DNA from: Stenotrophomonas maltophilia
Lineage (GTDB): Bacteria > Pseudomonadota > Gammaproteobacteria > Xanthomonadales > Xanthomonadaceae
Assembly: GCF_003205835.1 (NCBI RefSeq)
Contig: NZ_CP029773.1
Coordinates: forward strand, 248,001 to 312,000
DNA length: 64,000 bases
Direction: 5' to 3'
Shown: one piece after another, positions 15,993 to 24,200 of the stretch
Numbering within the stretch: the first letter of the stretch is position 1
How the letters are laid out: every line of letters begins with the position of its first letter
Translations under genes and position numbers: made by a program
The notes under the pieces: generated by a model
Seen by the model: the letters and a program-made list of their open reading frames with translations, nothing else
Database searches by the model: none
Told to the model about the DNA's origin: nothing

Positions 15993-16420
15993 ACAGGATT
16001 CTGGCAGGCACGTTGCTGTGCATGGCGATCGCTGCCTGCGCTAGTCCATTTCGGCGCGCAGAACCCCGGGATTTCAGTGTTTCGGTGGTTGATAACCCAA
16101 CGAAGCGGCGATACGACGTAACCTTGGCGTCTGCCGTTGGCACGCCCTTATGCCTTTCGAAGGAAAGCTGGCCTGCCGAAGATGGCACATTTCCGATGGG
16201 GTACGAAGGTGCAGCCTTGACCACGGCCACTGGTCCTCTACATCCGAAGGCACTTATGACGACATACTGCCCTGGAGGATGTGGTGAGGTTCGCTTGGAG
16301 CCAGGCCAAACTTTACGGGCAAGCATTGCCTATGCTGCATTCGGTGATGCGGAGGTCATCGCAGCTGATCCCGTTCGCTCGCTATCGTTTCCCGTTTTTC
16401 CGTACTACTGTGCACGGTAG
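15989..16420 (+). CDS. Lipoprotein, candidate immunity partner
   Basis: 143 aa. Lipoprotein signal with lipobox AIAAC (Cys17) followed by Ala-Ser, which predicts outer-membrane sorting. The mature part is a small, probably beta-rich domain with four further cysteines near YCPGGCGE and at the C-terminus (PYYCAR), suggesting disulfides. Coupled by a 4-bp overlap to the Rhs-tip protein. Gene order effector then small partner, and the shared compartment, suggest an inhibitor of the HExxH protein. Family not recognised. Confidence 0.65.
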   Translation: MNRILAGTLLCMAIAACASPFRRAEPRDFSVSVVDNPTKRRYDVTLASAVGTPLCLSKESWPAEDGTFPMGYEGAALTTATGPLHPKALMTTYCPGGCGEVRLEPGQTLRASIAYAAFGDAEVIAADPVRSLSFPVFPYYCAR

Positions 16421-16672
16421 GTTCGACTTCCAATAGCGCTTTCGGCAACCTTTGATGGATGATCGGAAACGTTGGTATCGGCACGTGAGTCAGGCCAATA
16501 CTATGTGAAATAACCGGTCTGACGATCTGGCCAGAGAATGGCCGGCAGTTGCCATGGCGGTCAAGGAGGCCTTCGGCGGCAAGAACAGCCGAGGCTCCCG
16601 GACACCGACTGATACGGGAGTAAGGGCCCATCTCTGCGACGAGCAGCCCGAACTACGCCCGTGTGGGTACTT
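16421..16672. other. Apparent gene-free, decayed stretch
   Basis: No frame here has a convincing start, ribosome site and composition. One plus-strand frame (about 16500-16620) reads DDLAREWPAVAMAVKEAFGG, which could be a decayed piece linked to the antitoxin remnant just downstream, but it cannot be assigned. Confidence 0.4.
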
Positions 16673-16795
16673 GCCGCAGGCCTGTCACGGGAAAACTGGT
16701 ATCGCGCACTGTCCGGCGAGCGCAGCCCTGATTTCGCGACCATCCTGAAGGTGACCCGTGCCTTGGATGTGAGGCTGCATGCCAGCGCCGTGTGA
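16673..16795 (+). pseudogene. 3' remnant of an HTH addiction-module antitoxin
   Basis: The 40 codons before TGA at 16793-16795 encode AAGLSRENWYRALSGERSPD, then FATILKVTRALDVRLHASAV. This matches the C-terminal half of HigA-like addiction-module antidote proteins (the TIGR02684 type). Upstream, the expected N-terminal half cannot be read in any single frame and no partner toxin gene is intact. It is therefore a fragment of a lost toxin-antitoxin pair. Confidence 0.65.
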
Positions 16796-16852
16796 GGCAT
16801 CAAGGCAGTGTGCTTCACCTCTTCCGCCTCGAGAACGCCGGAGCGATCAGCT

Positions 16853-17176
16853 TCAATCAAACCGAATGATGCGGATCAACCCTCTTCTTGCCGATCCATT
16901 TCCGAAGGCGGCCACGGTGCCATCGGGGAGTGCCTCCTTCGCACCGTCATGGTTGATGAATGAGATCGTGCAGTGTGCCCGCGTGCCAGGCGTGATCCGG
17001 GTGATGGTGCGGTCATTCAGTACGAAGCTGTACCACATGAGTTCAGGGCTTATCGAAAGCGCCATGGGCCGCGCGGTGGAGGCGATCATCTCGGCAACAG
17101 CGCCGCCGTGCGAATCCACTTCGTCCAATCGCAGCTCCACAAGTACAGGTTTCAGGTTTGGATAGGGTGTGCTCAT
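16853..17176 (-). CDS. Small orphan protein, possibly EF-Tu domain-like
   Basis: 107 aa from the ATG at 17176; an ATG at 17278 would add 34 residues of poor composition. There is no signal peptide. The sequence LVELRLDEVDSHGG, MWYSFVLNDRTITRITPGT, ALPDGTVAAFGNG and GLIRIIRF has the spacing of the beta-barrel third domain of EF-Tu-like proteins (PGD... then a G-x-GxIxxI end). Small stand-alone proteins of this kind exist in bacterial genomes, some next to toxins. Function unknown. It lies at the edge of the accessory patch. Confidence 0.6.
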   Translation of the reverse strand: MSTPYPNLKPVLVELRLDEVDSHGGAVAEMIASTARPMALSISPELMWYSFVLNDRTITRITPGTRAHCTISFINHDGAKEALPDGTVAAFGNGSARRGLIRIIRFD

Positions 17177-17334
17177 GCCAGCAGCGGGCCTTCTTGATTC
17201 GATAACCGGGGCAGTGACGTTGTGAACCTGACAAACACGAGGGCCAAAATGCACCGCCCGCATTTTGATTCTCCTCACAGACCGCTTCCGACCCTAACCG
17301 CATACTGGGAGTACACATCCGTCAGGACTCGCCC

Positions 17335-18105
17335 ATGCGTCGCCACGCCCTGCCGCTCACCGTCGCATTGTTGTCCGCCGCGTTCGCAGCCCCGGCCATG
17401 GCCGCCGTGCCGTTCTTCAACGCCAGCTGCCCGGGCGGTATCGATGTGCACGCAGATGAAGGCGGGCCGGTCTACGTGCAGGGCCGCGAGACGGCGTTGA
17501 AACGTTTCAACGACCGCTATTTCGAAGCACGCGATGTCAACAGCGGCATCACCCTGTCGATCAGCCGCAACGATGACGCCTCGCCGCAGGTCAGCTACAC
17601 CGGCCGAGGCGGCGCCAATGGCATCTGCCAGGTCAGTAGCAGCGGTGCGCCCGCGCCCGCCACAAACAGCGCCCGCCCTGGCGACGCTGCCGCCGGGGAT
17701 GCCGCGCTGCCGCGCGAAGTCACTTGCGAATCCACCGGCCAGCAACAGGTGTCGTGCGATCTGAATACCCGTGGCAATGTGGAAATCGTGCGCCAGCTCA
17801 GCCGTACCCGCTGCGAGGAGGGCAAGAACTGGGGCCTGTCGCGGCACTCGGTGTGGGTCAATGGCGGCTGCCGCGCGGTGTTCCGCAATGTGTCCTCGGT
17901 GACTACCCCCGCGCCGGCAGGCGATACCGCGTTGGGCGCCTGCAACATGCGCAAGGGCGCGCAGGGCGCTCTGGTCACCCAGATGCCGGTGGGCAGCGAT
18001 TACCAGGAACTGATCATCGATTACCCCGATGGCCGCTTCCTGTGCATGATGCGCAACAACGGCCAGGTGCAGAGCGTGACGCCGGTGCGCCGCCGCGAAC
18101 GCTGA
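17335..18105 (+). CDS. Exported DUF3011 protein
   Basis: 256 aa with a signal peptide (1-23, ending PAMAAV). The middle region (about 127-182) contains VTCESTGQQQVSCDL, then RTRCEEGKNWGLSRHSVWV and NGGCRAVF, the cysteine pattern of DUF3011, which resembles a small lectin-like fold. No catalytic motif is visible. Probably periplasmic or secreted. It marks the return to core-like high-GC sequence after the accessory patch. Confidence 0.8.
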   Translation: MRRHALPLTVALLSAAFAAPAMAAVPFFNASCPGGIDVHADEGGPVYVQGRETALKRFNDRYFEARDVNSGITLSISRNDDASPQVSYTGRGGANGICQVSSSGAPAPATNSARPGDAAAGDAALPREVTCESTGQQQVSCDLNTRGNVEIVRQLSRTRCEEGKNWGLSRHSVWVNGGCRAVFRNVSSVTTPAPAGDTALGACNMRKGAQGALVTQMPVGSDYQELIIDYPDGRFLCMMRNNGQVQSVTPVRRRER

Positions 18106-18129
18106 GCGCGCAGCGGGTTGGGGCAGGCT

Positions 18130-18477
18130 TCAGCTGCAGGACCTATACAGCAACACCCACGCCAGCATCAGGGTGAACATGCCAACGAAGGTCAGGCCGA
18201 ACCATAGCGCCGCCAGCTTCACGTTGCCGATCAATGCCGTCGCCACACGGGGCAGCTCGCTTTTCAGAATCGGGTGTTCGGCGTGTGCCTTGCGCATACG
18301 CTGCCAGCCAAGCCCAAGGAACACCAGGATGGAGAACGGCGCCAGCAGGAGCGCCGTCTGGATCAGCCAGCCGTGGTGTGGCGCATCGACCATGCTGTTC
18401 AACAGAACCGCAAAAAGGGCGATGGGCAGCGCCACGGTGAAAAAGCGCGGCCAGGCAGTGTTGATGAAGGGCGACAT
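18130..18477 (-). CDS. Small membrane protein
   Basis: 115 aa from the ATG at 18477, preceded by GGAAGA; the longer frame to 18519 has no better site. Three hydrophobic segments (FFTVALPIALFAVLL; LIQTALLLAPFSILVFLGLG; LAALWFGLTFVGMFTLMLAW). Convergent with the DUF3011 gene and divergent from arginase. Family not recognised. Confidence 0.65.
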   Translation of the reverse strand: MSPFINTAWPRFFTVALPIALFAVLLNSMVDAPHHGWLIQTALLLAPFSILVFLGLGWQRMRKAHAEHPILKSELPRVATALIGNVKLAALWFGLTFVGMFTLMLAWVLLYRSCS

Positions 18478-18609
18478 CGCAATCTTCCATGAAGGGCGGT
18501 CGGGTCCGCGCGGCATCATGCCATGCCAATGCCCTGCTGCACCGCCGCGAGTGGTGTCACACAGCTCTGGCTAGACTGTGCTTCTTTTTCCCCACCGCAG
18601 GAGGCACCC

Positions 18610-19530
18610 ATGGCCCATCCCATCTCCGTATCCCTGATTGGCGTTCCCACCGATGTCGGTGCGGGCCATCGCGGTGCACGGCTGGGGCCGGAAGCGCTGC
18701 GCGTGGCGGGCCTGCCGGAGGCGCTGGAGGCGCGCGGCGTGGACGTGCGCGACCTGGGCAACCTGGATGGCCCGCGCAACCCGTGGACCGCGCCGGTGGA
18801 AGGCTACCGCCACCTGGATGAAGTGGTGGCGTGGAACCATGCGCTGATGGAAGCCAGCTATGCCGAACTGCAGGCCGGCCGCATGCCGATCATGCTCGGC
18901 GGCGACCACTGCCTGGGCATCGGTTCGATCACCGCGGTGGCGCGCTGGTGCCGCGAGCAGGGCAAGACCCTGCGCGTGCTGTGGCTGGATGCGCATTCGG
19001 ATTTCAACACCAGCGACGTGACTCCGTCGGGCAACATCCATGGCATGCCGGTGGCCTGCCTGTGCGGCCTCGGCCCGGATGCGCTGACCCGTCTTGGTGG
19101 CAGTGCACCGGCGATCACCCCGGCGCAGATGCACCAGATCGGCATCCGCTCGGTGGACCCGGAAGAGAAGCGCCTGATCAAGACCCACAAGGTCGATGTC
19201 TACGACATGCGCTACATCGACGAGAATGGCATGAAGCGCGCGGTGGAAGCCGCACTGGCCGGGATCGACGAGAACACCCACCTGCACGTCAGCTTCGATG
19301 TCGACTTCCTCGACCCGAGCATCGCGCCGGGCGTGGGCACCACGGTGCCGGGTGGGGTGAACTACCGCGAGGCGCAGCTGGTGATGGAAATGATTGCCGA
19401 CACCGGACGCATGGGGTCGTTGGACATCGTCGAGCTCAACCCCTTGCTGGACAAGCAGAATGCCACCGCCGAGCTGGCCGTGGACCTGGTCGAAAGCCTG
19501 TTCGGCAAGTCCACCCTGATGCGCGACTGA
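18610..19530 (+). CDS. rocF: Arginase
   Basis: 306 aa from the ATG at 18610 (GGAGG seven bases upstream). It hydrolyses L-arginine to ornithine and urea using two Mn ions. Metal ligands are visible as His100 in GGDHCLGIGS, Asp127/His129/Asp131 in DAHSDFNT and the Asp pair in SFDVDFLDPS. The SGNIHGMP segment fits arginase rather than agmatinase. No urease or ornithine aminotransferase gene is adjacent. Confidence 0.93.
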   Translation: MAHPISVSLIGVPTDVGAGHRGARLGPEALRVAGLPEALEARGVDVRDLGNLDGPRNPWTAPVEGYRHLDEVVAWNHALMEASYAELQAGRMPIMLGGDHCLGIGSITAVARWCREQGKTLRVLWLDAHSDFNTSDVTPSGNIHGMPVACLCGLGPDALTRLGGSAPAITPAQMHQIGIRSVDPEEKRLIKTHKVDVYDMRYIDENGMKRAVEAALAGIDENTHLHVSFDVDFLDPSIAPGVGTTVPGGVNYREAQLVMEMIADTGRMGSLDIVELNPLLDKQNATAELAVDLVESLFGKSTLMRD

Positions 19531-19692
19531 GCACCCGGCCTGAACGGATCGTCGATCCGTTCACACCCGCTCCACGCCGCTGCCGCCAGATTGCACTTCA
19601 CGCGGCGGTGGTGGGCGTTGGCCTTCTCCCGCCGAGCGAAAGAATCCCATCCGCGAATGAAGCGGTGTAGCGGCAAACCCAAGGAGAAGCCC

Positions 19693-19830
19693 ATGAAGCG
19701 CGTAGTTGCCCTGATGCTGTTGTCGATGTTCTCGGTGGCCCTGCTGGCCGGTTGCAACACCATTGCCGGTGCCGGCAAGGACGTGCAGAAGGCGGGTGAG
19801 AAGGTTGAGGACACCGCCAAGGGCCGTTGA
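19693..19830 (+). CDS. Entericidin-type small lipoprotein
   Basis: 45 aa, preceded by AAGGAG. Lipobox LLAGC followed by NTIAGAGKDVQKAGEKVEDT, the sequence typical of EcnA/EcnB entericidins. In E. coli these are small stress-induced envelope lipoproteins. Single copy here, with its own strong terminator. Confidence 0.92.
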   Translation: MKRVVALMLLSMFSVALLAGCNTIAGAGKDVQKAGEKVEDTAKGR

Positions 19831-19854
19831 GCCCTGCACGGAACGGAAAGAGAA

Positions 19855-19881
19855 AAGGCCGGGGTTTCCCCGGCCTTTTTT
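19855..19881 (+). terminator. Terminator after the entericidin gene
   Basis: AAGGCCGGGG-TTT-CCCCGGCCTT followed by further T residues, 25 bp after the stop. Confidence 0.93.
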
Positions 19882-20031
19882 GTGCGTGCTTTTCGCTGCG
19901 TGCTGTCGAAGCGGAGTGAACCATTCAAGCAGGTGAGCAGCGTTTTCATGGTCGGTTGACCGCTGCCCAACGGCTGCTGCGCGAAGCTGGAGCCACGGTA
20001 AGAACGCCGTTGCAACCAAGGACTCCCAGCA

Positions 20032-20253
20032 ATGAACAAAGACATCATTTCCGGCAAGTGGTCGCAGCTGAAGGGCAAGGCCCAGGCCAAGTGGGGCGAT
20101 CTGACCAACGACGACTTCGATGTGGCCGAAGGCAATGCCGAGTATCTGGCCGGCCGCCTGCAGGAACGTTATGGCTGGGCCAAGGACCGCGCCGAGAAGG
20201 AAGTCCGTGAGTTCCAGGACAGCGTGAGCAAGGACTATCCAGACTACAAGTAA
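20032..20253 (+). CDS. CsbD family stress protein
   Basis: 73 aa. [20 protein letters not shown] and the following [15 protein letters not shown] match the CsbD family (E. coli YjbJ). These are abundant small hydrophilic helical proteins expressed under general stress. Function unknown at the molecular level. A stem-loop follows at 20274. It lies near the entericidin gene, another small stress-type gene, but has its own terminator. Confidence 0.92.
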   Translation: MNKDIISGKWSQLKGKAQAKWGDLTNDDFDVAEGNAEYLAGRLQERYGWAKDRAEKEVREFQDSVSKDYPDYK

Positions 20254-20273
20254 GCCGCTTTCGTTTCCCCCGC

Positions 20274-20312
20274 AGCACAACGCCCGCACCGTGAGGTAGC
20301 GGGCGTTGTGCT
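20274..20312. terminator. Stem-loop between convergent csbD-type and downstream genes
   Basis: A 14-bp perfect stem, AGCACAACGCCCGC with its complement, around an 11-nt loop. There is no long T-tract on either strand, so it may act on both convergent transcripts mainly by structure. Confidence 0.65.
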
Positions 20313-20326
20313 GTCTGGGCGGGCGA

Positions 20327-21121
20327 TCAGCGTGCCGGCGGATCCGGCACGTAGCGGTTGGGGAAGGCCTGCGGTTCGCGCGGCAGGCGCGACGGCGAAT
20401 CCACCAGGATGCCGCGCGCGCGCAGGTTGCGGGCGCTGTCGTAGCGCAGCTGCAGCACCTGTGCGGGACTACGGCTGGCACGCTCGAAGTCGGTATCGCG
20501 CACCGAGGACTGTTCGCGTGCACCGTGGCCGGTGCCCAGCGCTGGCGCCTGCGACTTGTTGGCGTAGCCCTCGATGCGGCTGGCGCTTGCGTCAGCGGCC
20601 GCTTCGGCGGCCGGTGCCGGCGCAGGCAGGCCACGGCGCAGGATCGGCTGCGGATACCAGCGGCGCGCCTCCTCGAACACGGCCACGCCGACCACGCCGA
20701 TGTTGTCCGGGCGGCCGGTGCGGCTGGCATAGCTGCCGCTGGGGCTGCTGAACACGAACTGCGCCACTTCGTCCTGGCTCTTGCGCCAGCCGGTGATGTC
20801 GGCGCGCTGGCCGGGGTTGAGCACGTAGCCGGTCTGCGAAGGATCGGCATCTTCGCCGGAGATGGCGTTGACGCCGTCTACCGACAGCACCACCAGCACC
20901 CGGCGCGGGCTGTCGTTGTACAGGCGCACGGCGTAGCGATGGCCGCGCTCGCCGGCCACCCAGCGTTGGCCCTGGGCCGGGTAGCTGCGCAGTTCGGTGC
21001 CACGGTCGCGGTCGACCAGGGCCATGCGCACGGGGCCGCCTTCGTACACCGGCGGCGGGGGCGGGGCCGGGCGGAAACCGGCCAGGGGCAGGATCAGCAG
21101 CAGGGGCAGCAGGCGTTTCAT
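20327..21121 (-). CDS. Exported protein of unknown function
   Basis: 264 aa from the ATG at 21121. Signal peptide (MKRLLPLLLILPLAGF) with a Pro-rich start to the mature part. Residues about 50-165 (YAVRLYNDSPRRVLVVLSVDG, then NPGQRADITGWRKSQDEV, VAQFVFSSPSGSYASRTGRP) look like a beta-sandwich domain seen in proteobacterial exported proteins of unknown role. The C-terminal 70 residues are disordered and Ala/Arg-rich. Divergent from trpS. Confidence 0.75.
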   Translation of the reverse strand: MKRLLPLLLILPLAGFRPAPPPPPVYEGGPVRMALVDRDRGTELRSYPAQGQRWVAGERGHRYAVRLYNDSPRRVLVVLSVDGVNAISGEDADPSQTGYVLNPGQRADITGWRKSQDEVAQFVFSSPSGSYASRTGRPDNIGVVGVAVFEEARRWYPQPILRRGLPAPAPAAEAAADASASRIEGYANKSQAPALGTGHGAREQSSVRDTDFERASRSPAQVLQLRYDSARNLRARGILVDSPSRLPREPQAFPNRYVPDPPAR

Positions 21122-21229
21122 CGGGCGTCTCCAGCGGGGTTGCGTGAATGAACGCACCGCAGGCCCTGACGGGGTTGGTGGCGTGCGAGGTAAACTGGCC
21201 CCGTTCATCGAAGGTTACCCCACGCAGTC

Positions 21230-22522
21230 ATGACGACCCGAGTCCTTACCGGCATCACCCCCTCCGGCACGCCCCATCTGGGCAACTACGTTGGCGCCAT
21301 CCGTCCGGCCATCGCGGCCAGCCGTGCGCCGGGGATCGAGAGCTTCTTCTTCCTGGCCGACCTGCACAGCCTGATCAAGTCGCAGGACCCGCAGCGCACC
21401 CAGCGCGCGACCCTGGAGATCGCGGCCAGCTGGCTGGCCTGCGGCCTGGACCCGGAACACGTGTGGTTCTACCGCCAGAGCGACATCCGCGAGACCACCG
21501 AGCTGATGTGGTTCCTGACCGCCATCGCCAGCAAGGGCATCCTCAACCGCGCGCACGCCTACAAGGCGGCGGTGGACAAGAACCGCGAGGAAGGCGTGGA
21601 CGAGGATGCGGGCGTCAGCGCCGGCCTGTTCATGTACCCGGTGCTGATGGCCGCCGACATCCTGATCTTCAAGGCCAACCAGGTACCGGTGGGCCGTGAC
21701 CAGATCCAGCACATCGAGATGGCGCGCGATTTCGCGCAGCGCTTCAACCACGTGTACGGCAAGGAGTATTTCCCGCTGCCGGACGTGGTGATCGACGAGC
21801 AGGTGGCGACGCTGGCGGGCCTGGATGGCCGCAAGATGAGCAAGAGCTACCACAACACCATTCCGCTGTTCGTGCCGCGCGAGGAGCTGAAGAAGCTGGT
21901 GTTCTCGATCCTGACCGACTCGCGCGCACCGGGCGAGCCGAAGGACACCGAAGGCTCTGCGCTGTTCCAGATGTACCAGGCGTTCGCCACCCCGGAACAG
22001 ACCGCGGAGTTCGCGAAGGCGTTCGCCGCGGGCATCAGCTGGGGCGATGCCAAGCAGCAGCTGTTCGAGCGCATCGACAGCGAGCTGTCGCCGCTGCGCG
22101 AGCGCTACAACGCGCTGATGGCCGAGCCGGAGAAGATCGAAGCATTGCTCAAGCGCCGCGGCCAGCAGCTGCGCGAGCAGCTGGCGGCACCGCTGCTGGA
22201 CGAGCTGCGCCATGCGGTGGGCCTGCGCGACCTGTCCACTGCGGGCGACATCGCCAGCGAGGATGCCGGCGTGGCCCGCGTGGCACCGCCGCTGTTCAAG
22301 CAGTACCGCGAAAAGGATGGCCGTTTCTACTTCAAGCTGACCGCCGGTGACGGCACGCTGCTGATCCAGAGCGAAGGCTTCGATTCGCCGCGCGATGCGG
22401 GGCAGCTGATCGCGGTGATCAAGCAGGCCGAGCAGGGTGACCAGCTGCAGAGCGAGCTGTTCAAGCTGGACGCCGAGGTCGATGTCGTGCTGGCTGCCTT
22501 GGCCGTGCTGCGCGAAGCGTAA
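21230..22522 (+). CDS. trpS: Tryptophanyl-tRNA synthetase with C-terminal extension
   Basis: 430 aa, about 95 longer than the E. coli enzyme. Class I motifs are intact: TPSGTPHLGNY (HIGH-like, residues 10-20) and GRKMSKS near residue 204. The extra C-terminal domain (about 340-430) contains YREKDGRFYFKLTAGDGTLL and QSEGFDSPRDAGQLIAVIK, which resembles YegP/DUF1508-type repeats and may add RNA or protein binding. A SMAG follows four bases after the stop. Confidence 0.95.
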   Translation: MTTRVLTGITPSGTPHLGNYVGAIRPAIAASRAPGIESFFFLADLHSLIKSQDPQRTQRATLEIAASWLACGLDPEHVWFYRQSDIRETTELMWFLTAIASKGILNRAHAYKAAVDKNREEGVDEDAGVSAGLFMYPVLMAADILIFKANQVPVGRDQIQHIEMARDFAQRFNHVYGKEYFPLPDVVIDEQVATLAGLDGRKMSKSYHNTIPLFVPREELKKLVFSILTDSRAPGEPKDTEGSALFQMYQAFATPEQTAEFAKAFAAGISWGDAKQQLFERIDSELSPLRERYNALMAEPEKIEALLKRRGQQLREQLAAPLLDELRHAVGLRDLSTAGDIASEDAGVARVAPPLFKQYREKDGRFYFKLTAGDGTLLIQSEGFDSPRDAGQLIAVIKQAEQGDQLQSELFKLDAEVDVVLAALAVLREA

Positions 22523-22525
22523 GGG

Positions 22526-22598
22526 GTAGTGCCGGCCGCTGGCCGGCAACTGCACGTTCCCCAGGTTCTCGGAAATGCCGGCCAGCGGCCGGCACTAC
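22526..22598. repeat. SMAG pair
   Basis: GTAGTGCCGGCCGCTGGCCG at the left and its inverted partner ending GGCACTAC at the right, separated by about 20 bp. It starts four bases after the trpS stop. Confidence 0.9.
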
Positions 22599-22659
22599 CA
22601 CGGCATTGACCCATGGCATGATGTCCACGCGCCTCCGGCGCGATGACATGGAGTCTGCG

Positions 22660-22962
22660 ATGGCCTGGTTGTCGCTGCTGCTGTTCCTGCCCTGGTTCCT
22701 GCTGCTGGGCAGCCTGTACTGGCTGTTCCCGCGCCAGCCGCGTACCGCGCGGCGGCGCCTGTTCGATGGCACCACCCTGGTATTGGCGTTCGCGCTGAGC
22801 ATCGTGTCGATGCTGTGGGGCTACCGCATCGGCGTGGTGCAGCCCGGCGCCGGCCCGATCTGGCCGCAGGTGCTGGCGGTGCTGTATGCCTACGGCGCGT
22901 TCCTGGCGGTGCTGGTGCTGGCATTGCTGCTGCGGCCGCGGTTCGCATTGCGCTCCGGCTGA
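22660..22962 (+). CDS. Small membrane protein
   Basis: 100 aa from the ATG at 22660, with GGAG six bases upstream; starts at 22606-22648 lack such a site. Three hydrophobic segments (WLSLLLFLPWFLLLGSLYWL; LVLAFALSIVSMLWGY; VLAVLYAYGAFLAVLVLALLL). Family not recognised. It is bracketed by SMAG pairs on both sides. Confidence 0.7.
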   Translation: MAWLSLLLFLPWFLLLGSLYWLFPRQPRTARRRLFDGTTLVLAFALSIVSMLWGYRIGVVQPGAGPIWPQVLAVLYAYGAFLAVLVLALLLRPRFALRSG

Positions 22963-22965
22963 TCG

Positions 22966-23038
22966 GTAGTGCTGGCCGCTGGCCGGCACATGCATTCTTC
23001 TGGTTATCCCGAGGTTGCCGGCCAGCGGCCGGCACTAC
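22966..23038. repeat. SMAG pair
   Basis: GTAGTGCTGGCCGCTGGCCGG at the left and an inverted GCCGGCCAGCGGCCGGCACTAC partner at the right, three bases after the preceding stop codon. Confidence 0.9.
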
Positions 23039-23118
23039 CCGACCAAAGCCGCATCGAACCCGGGCCGCCTGCGCGCCTACCATGGGGGTCTGTTCCCGAT
23101 CCTGCCAGGTGCGTGCCG

Positions 23119-24051
23119 ATGACCGCCGACCCCAGCATCCACACCATCGATACCGGCTTCCAGCGCCCGGATTTCGATGCGGCTTACCTGATCGTTGAAA
23201 ACGGCCGCGCTGCGTTCGTCGACTGCGGCACCGGCCTGTCGGTGCCGGCGATGCTGCAGGCGCTGGCGGATGCCGGCCTGGGCGCGGAGGCGGTGGACTG
23301 GCTGCTGCTCACCCACGTGCATCTGGATCATGCGGGCGGTGCAGGCCTGCTGATGCAGCAGTTGCCGAATGCGAAGGCGGTGCTGCACCCGCGCGGTGCA
23401 CCGCACATGATCGATCCGACCCGTCTGATTGCGGGTGCGACGGCGGTGTACGGCGCCGAAGAGATCGCGCGCAGCTATGGCCGCATCGAGGCGATTCCGG
23501 AGCACCGTGTGGTGGTGGCCGAAGACGGCCACCGCATCGACCTGGCCGGCCGCGAGCTGGTGCTGCTGCATACCCCGGGCCACGCGCTGCACCACTACTG
23601 CGTGTGGGATGCGCGCAGCCGCAGCTGGTTCACCGGCGATACGTTCGGCATCTCCTACCGCGAGCTGGACAGTGCGCAGGGCGCTTTCATCTTCCCGACC
23701 TCCTCGCCGGTGCAGTTCGATCCGGAGGCGATGAAGGCTTCGATCCGGCGCATGCTCGATTACGCGCCGCAGGCGATGTACCTGACCCACTATGGGCGCG
23801 TGCAGCAGGTTGAAAAGCTGGCCGAAGACCTGTTCGAGCAGATCGATGCGATGGCCGCCATCGGCCGCCAGTGCGACGGGCGACCGGACCGCCACCGCTG
23901 CCTGCTGGCCGCGCTGCAGGCGCTGTACCTGGAACGTGCACAGCTGCATGGCTGTGCGCTGGACGATGCCGCGGTGACTGCAGTGCTGGCGATGGACATC
24001 GAACTCAACGCGCAGGGCCTGGCGTGCTGGCTGGACCGCGTATCGCGCTGA
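23119..24051 (+). CDS. MBL-fold metal-dependent hydrolase
   Basis: 310 aa from the ATG at 23119. The metallo-beta-lactamase motif THVHLDHAGG (HxHxDH) is intact, followed by HTPGHALHHY and FTGDTFGISYRE, giving the full set of metal ligands. The C-terminal 90 residues are helical. Substrate unknown; the layout suits a glyoxalase II-like or thioester hydrolase rather than a beta-lactamase. Confidence 0.85.
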   Translation: MTADPSIHTIDTGFQRPDFDAAYLIVENGRAAFVDCGTGLSVPAMLQALADAGLGAEAVDWLLLTHVHLDHAGGAGLLMQQLPNAKAVLHPRGAPHMIDPTRLIAGATAVYGAEEIARSYGRIEAIPEHRVVVAEDGHRIDLAGRELVLLHTPGHALHHYCVWDARSRSWFTGDTFGISYRELDSAQGAFIFPTSSPVQFDPEAMKASIRRMLDYAPQAMYLTHYGRVQQVEKLAEDLFEQIDAMAAIGRQCDGRPDRHRCLLAALQALYLERAQLHGCALDDAAVTAVLAMDIELNAQGLACWLDRVSR

Positions 24052-24200
24052 CCTGGGCGCGCCCTGTCGGCGGGAATCCGGTGTGCCACTGGTAGATCCA
24101 CGCCATGCGTGGATGACATGGGCCCATGCTGCGCCGTGATGTCACGACCACGTTACACTCTGGTGACTTCCAAGCTAGCCGTGGTACTGCCGTGAATCCG

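Noticed and set aside
16356..16631. 91-codon minus-strand open frame opposite the lipoprotein 3' end and the decayed stretch
   Set aside because: No ribosome site, unlikely composition and partial overlap with the better-supported lipoprotein gene.
13664..17300. Integrative element inserted at tRNA-Thr
   Set aside because: No integrase gene and no second copy of the tRNA 3' end was found by eye, so the hotspot reading is kept but an intact mobile element is not claimed.
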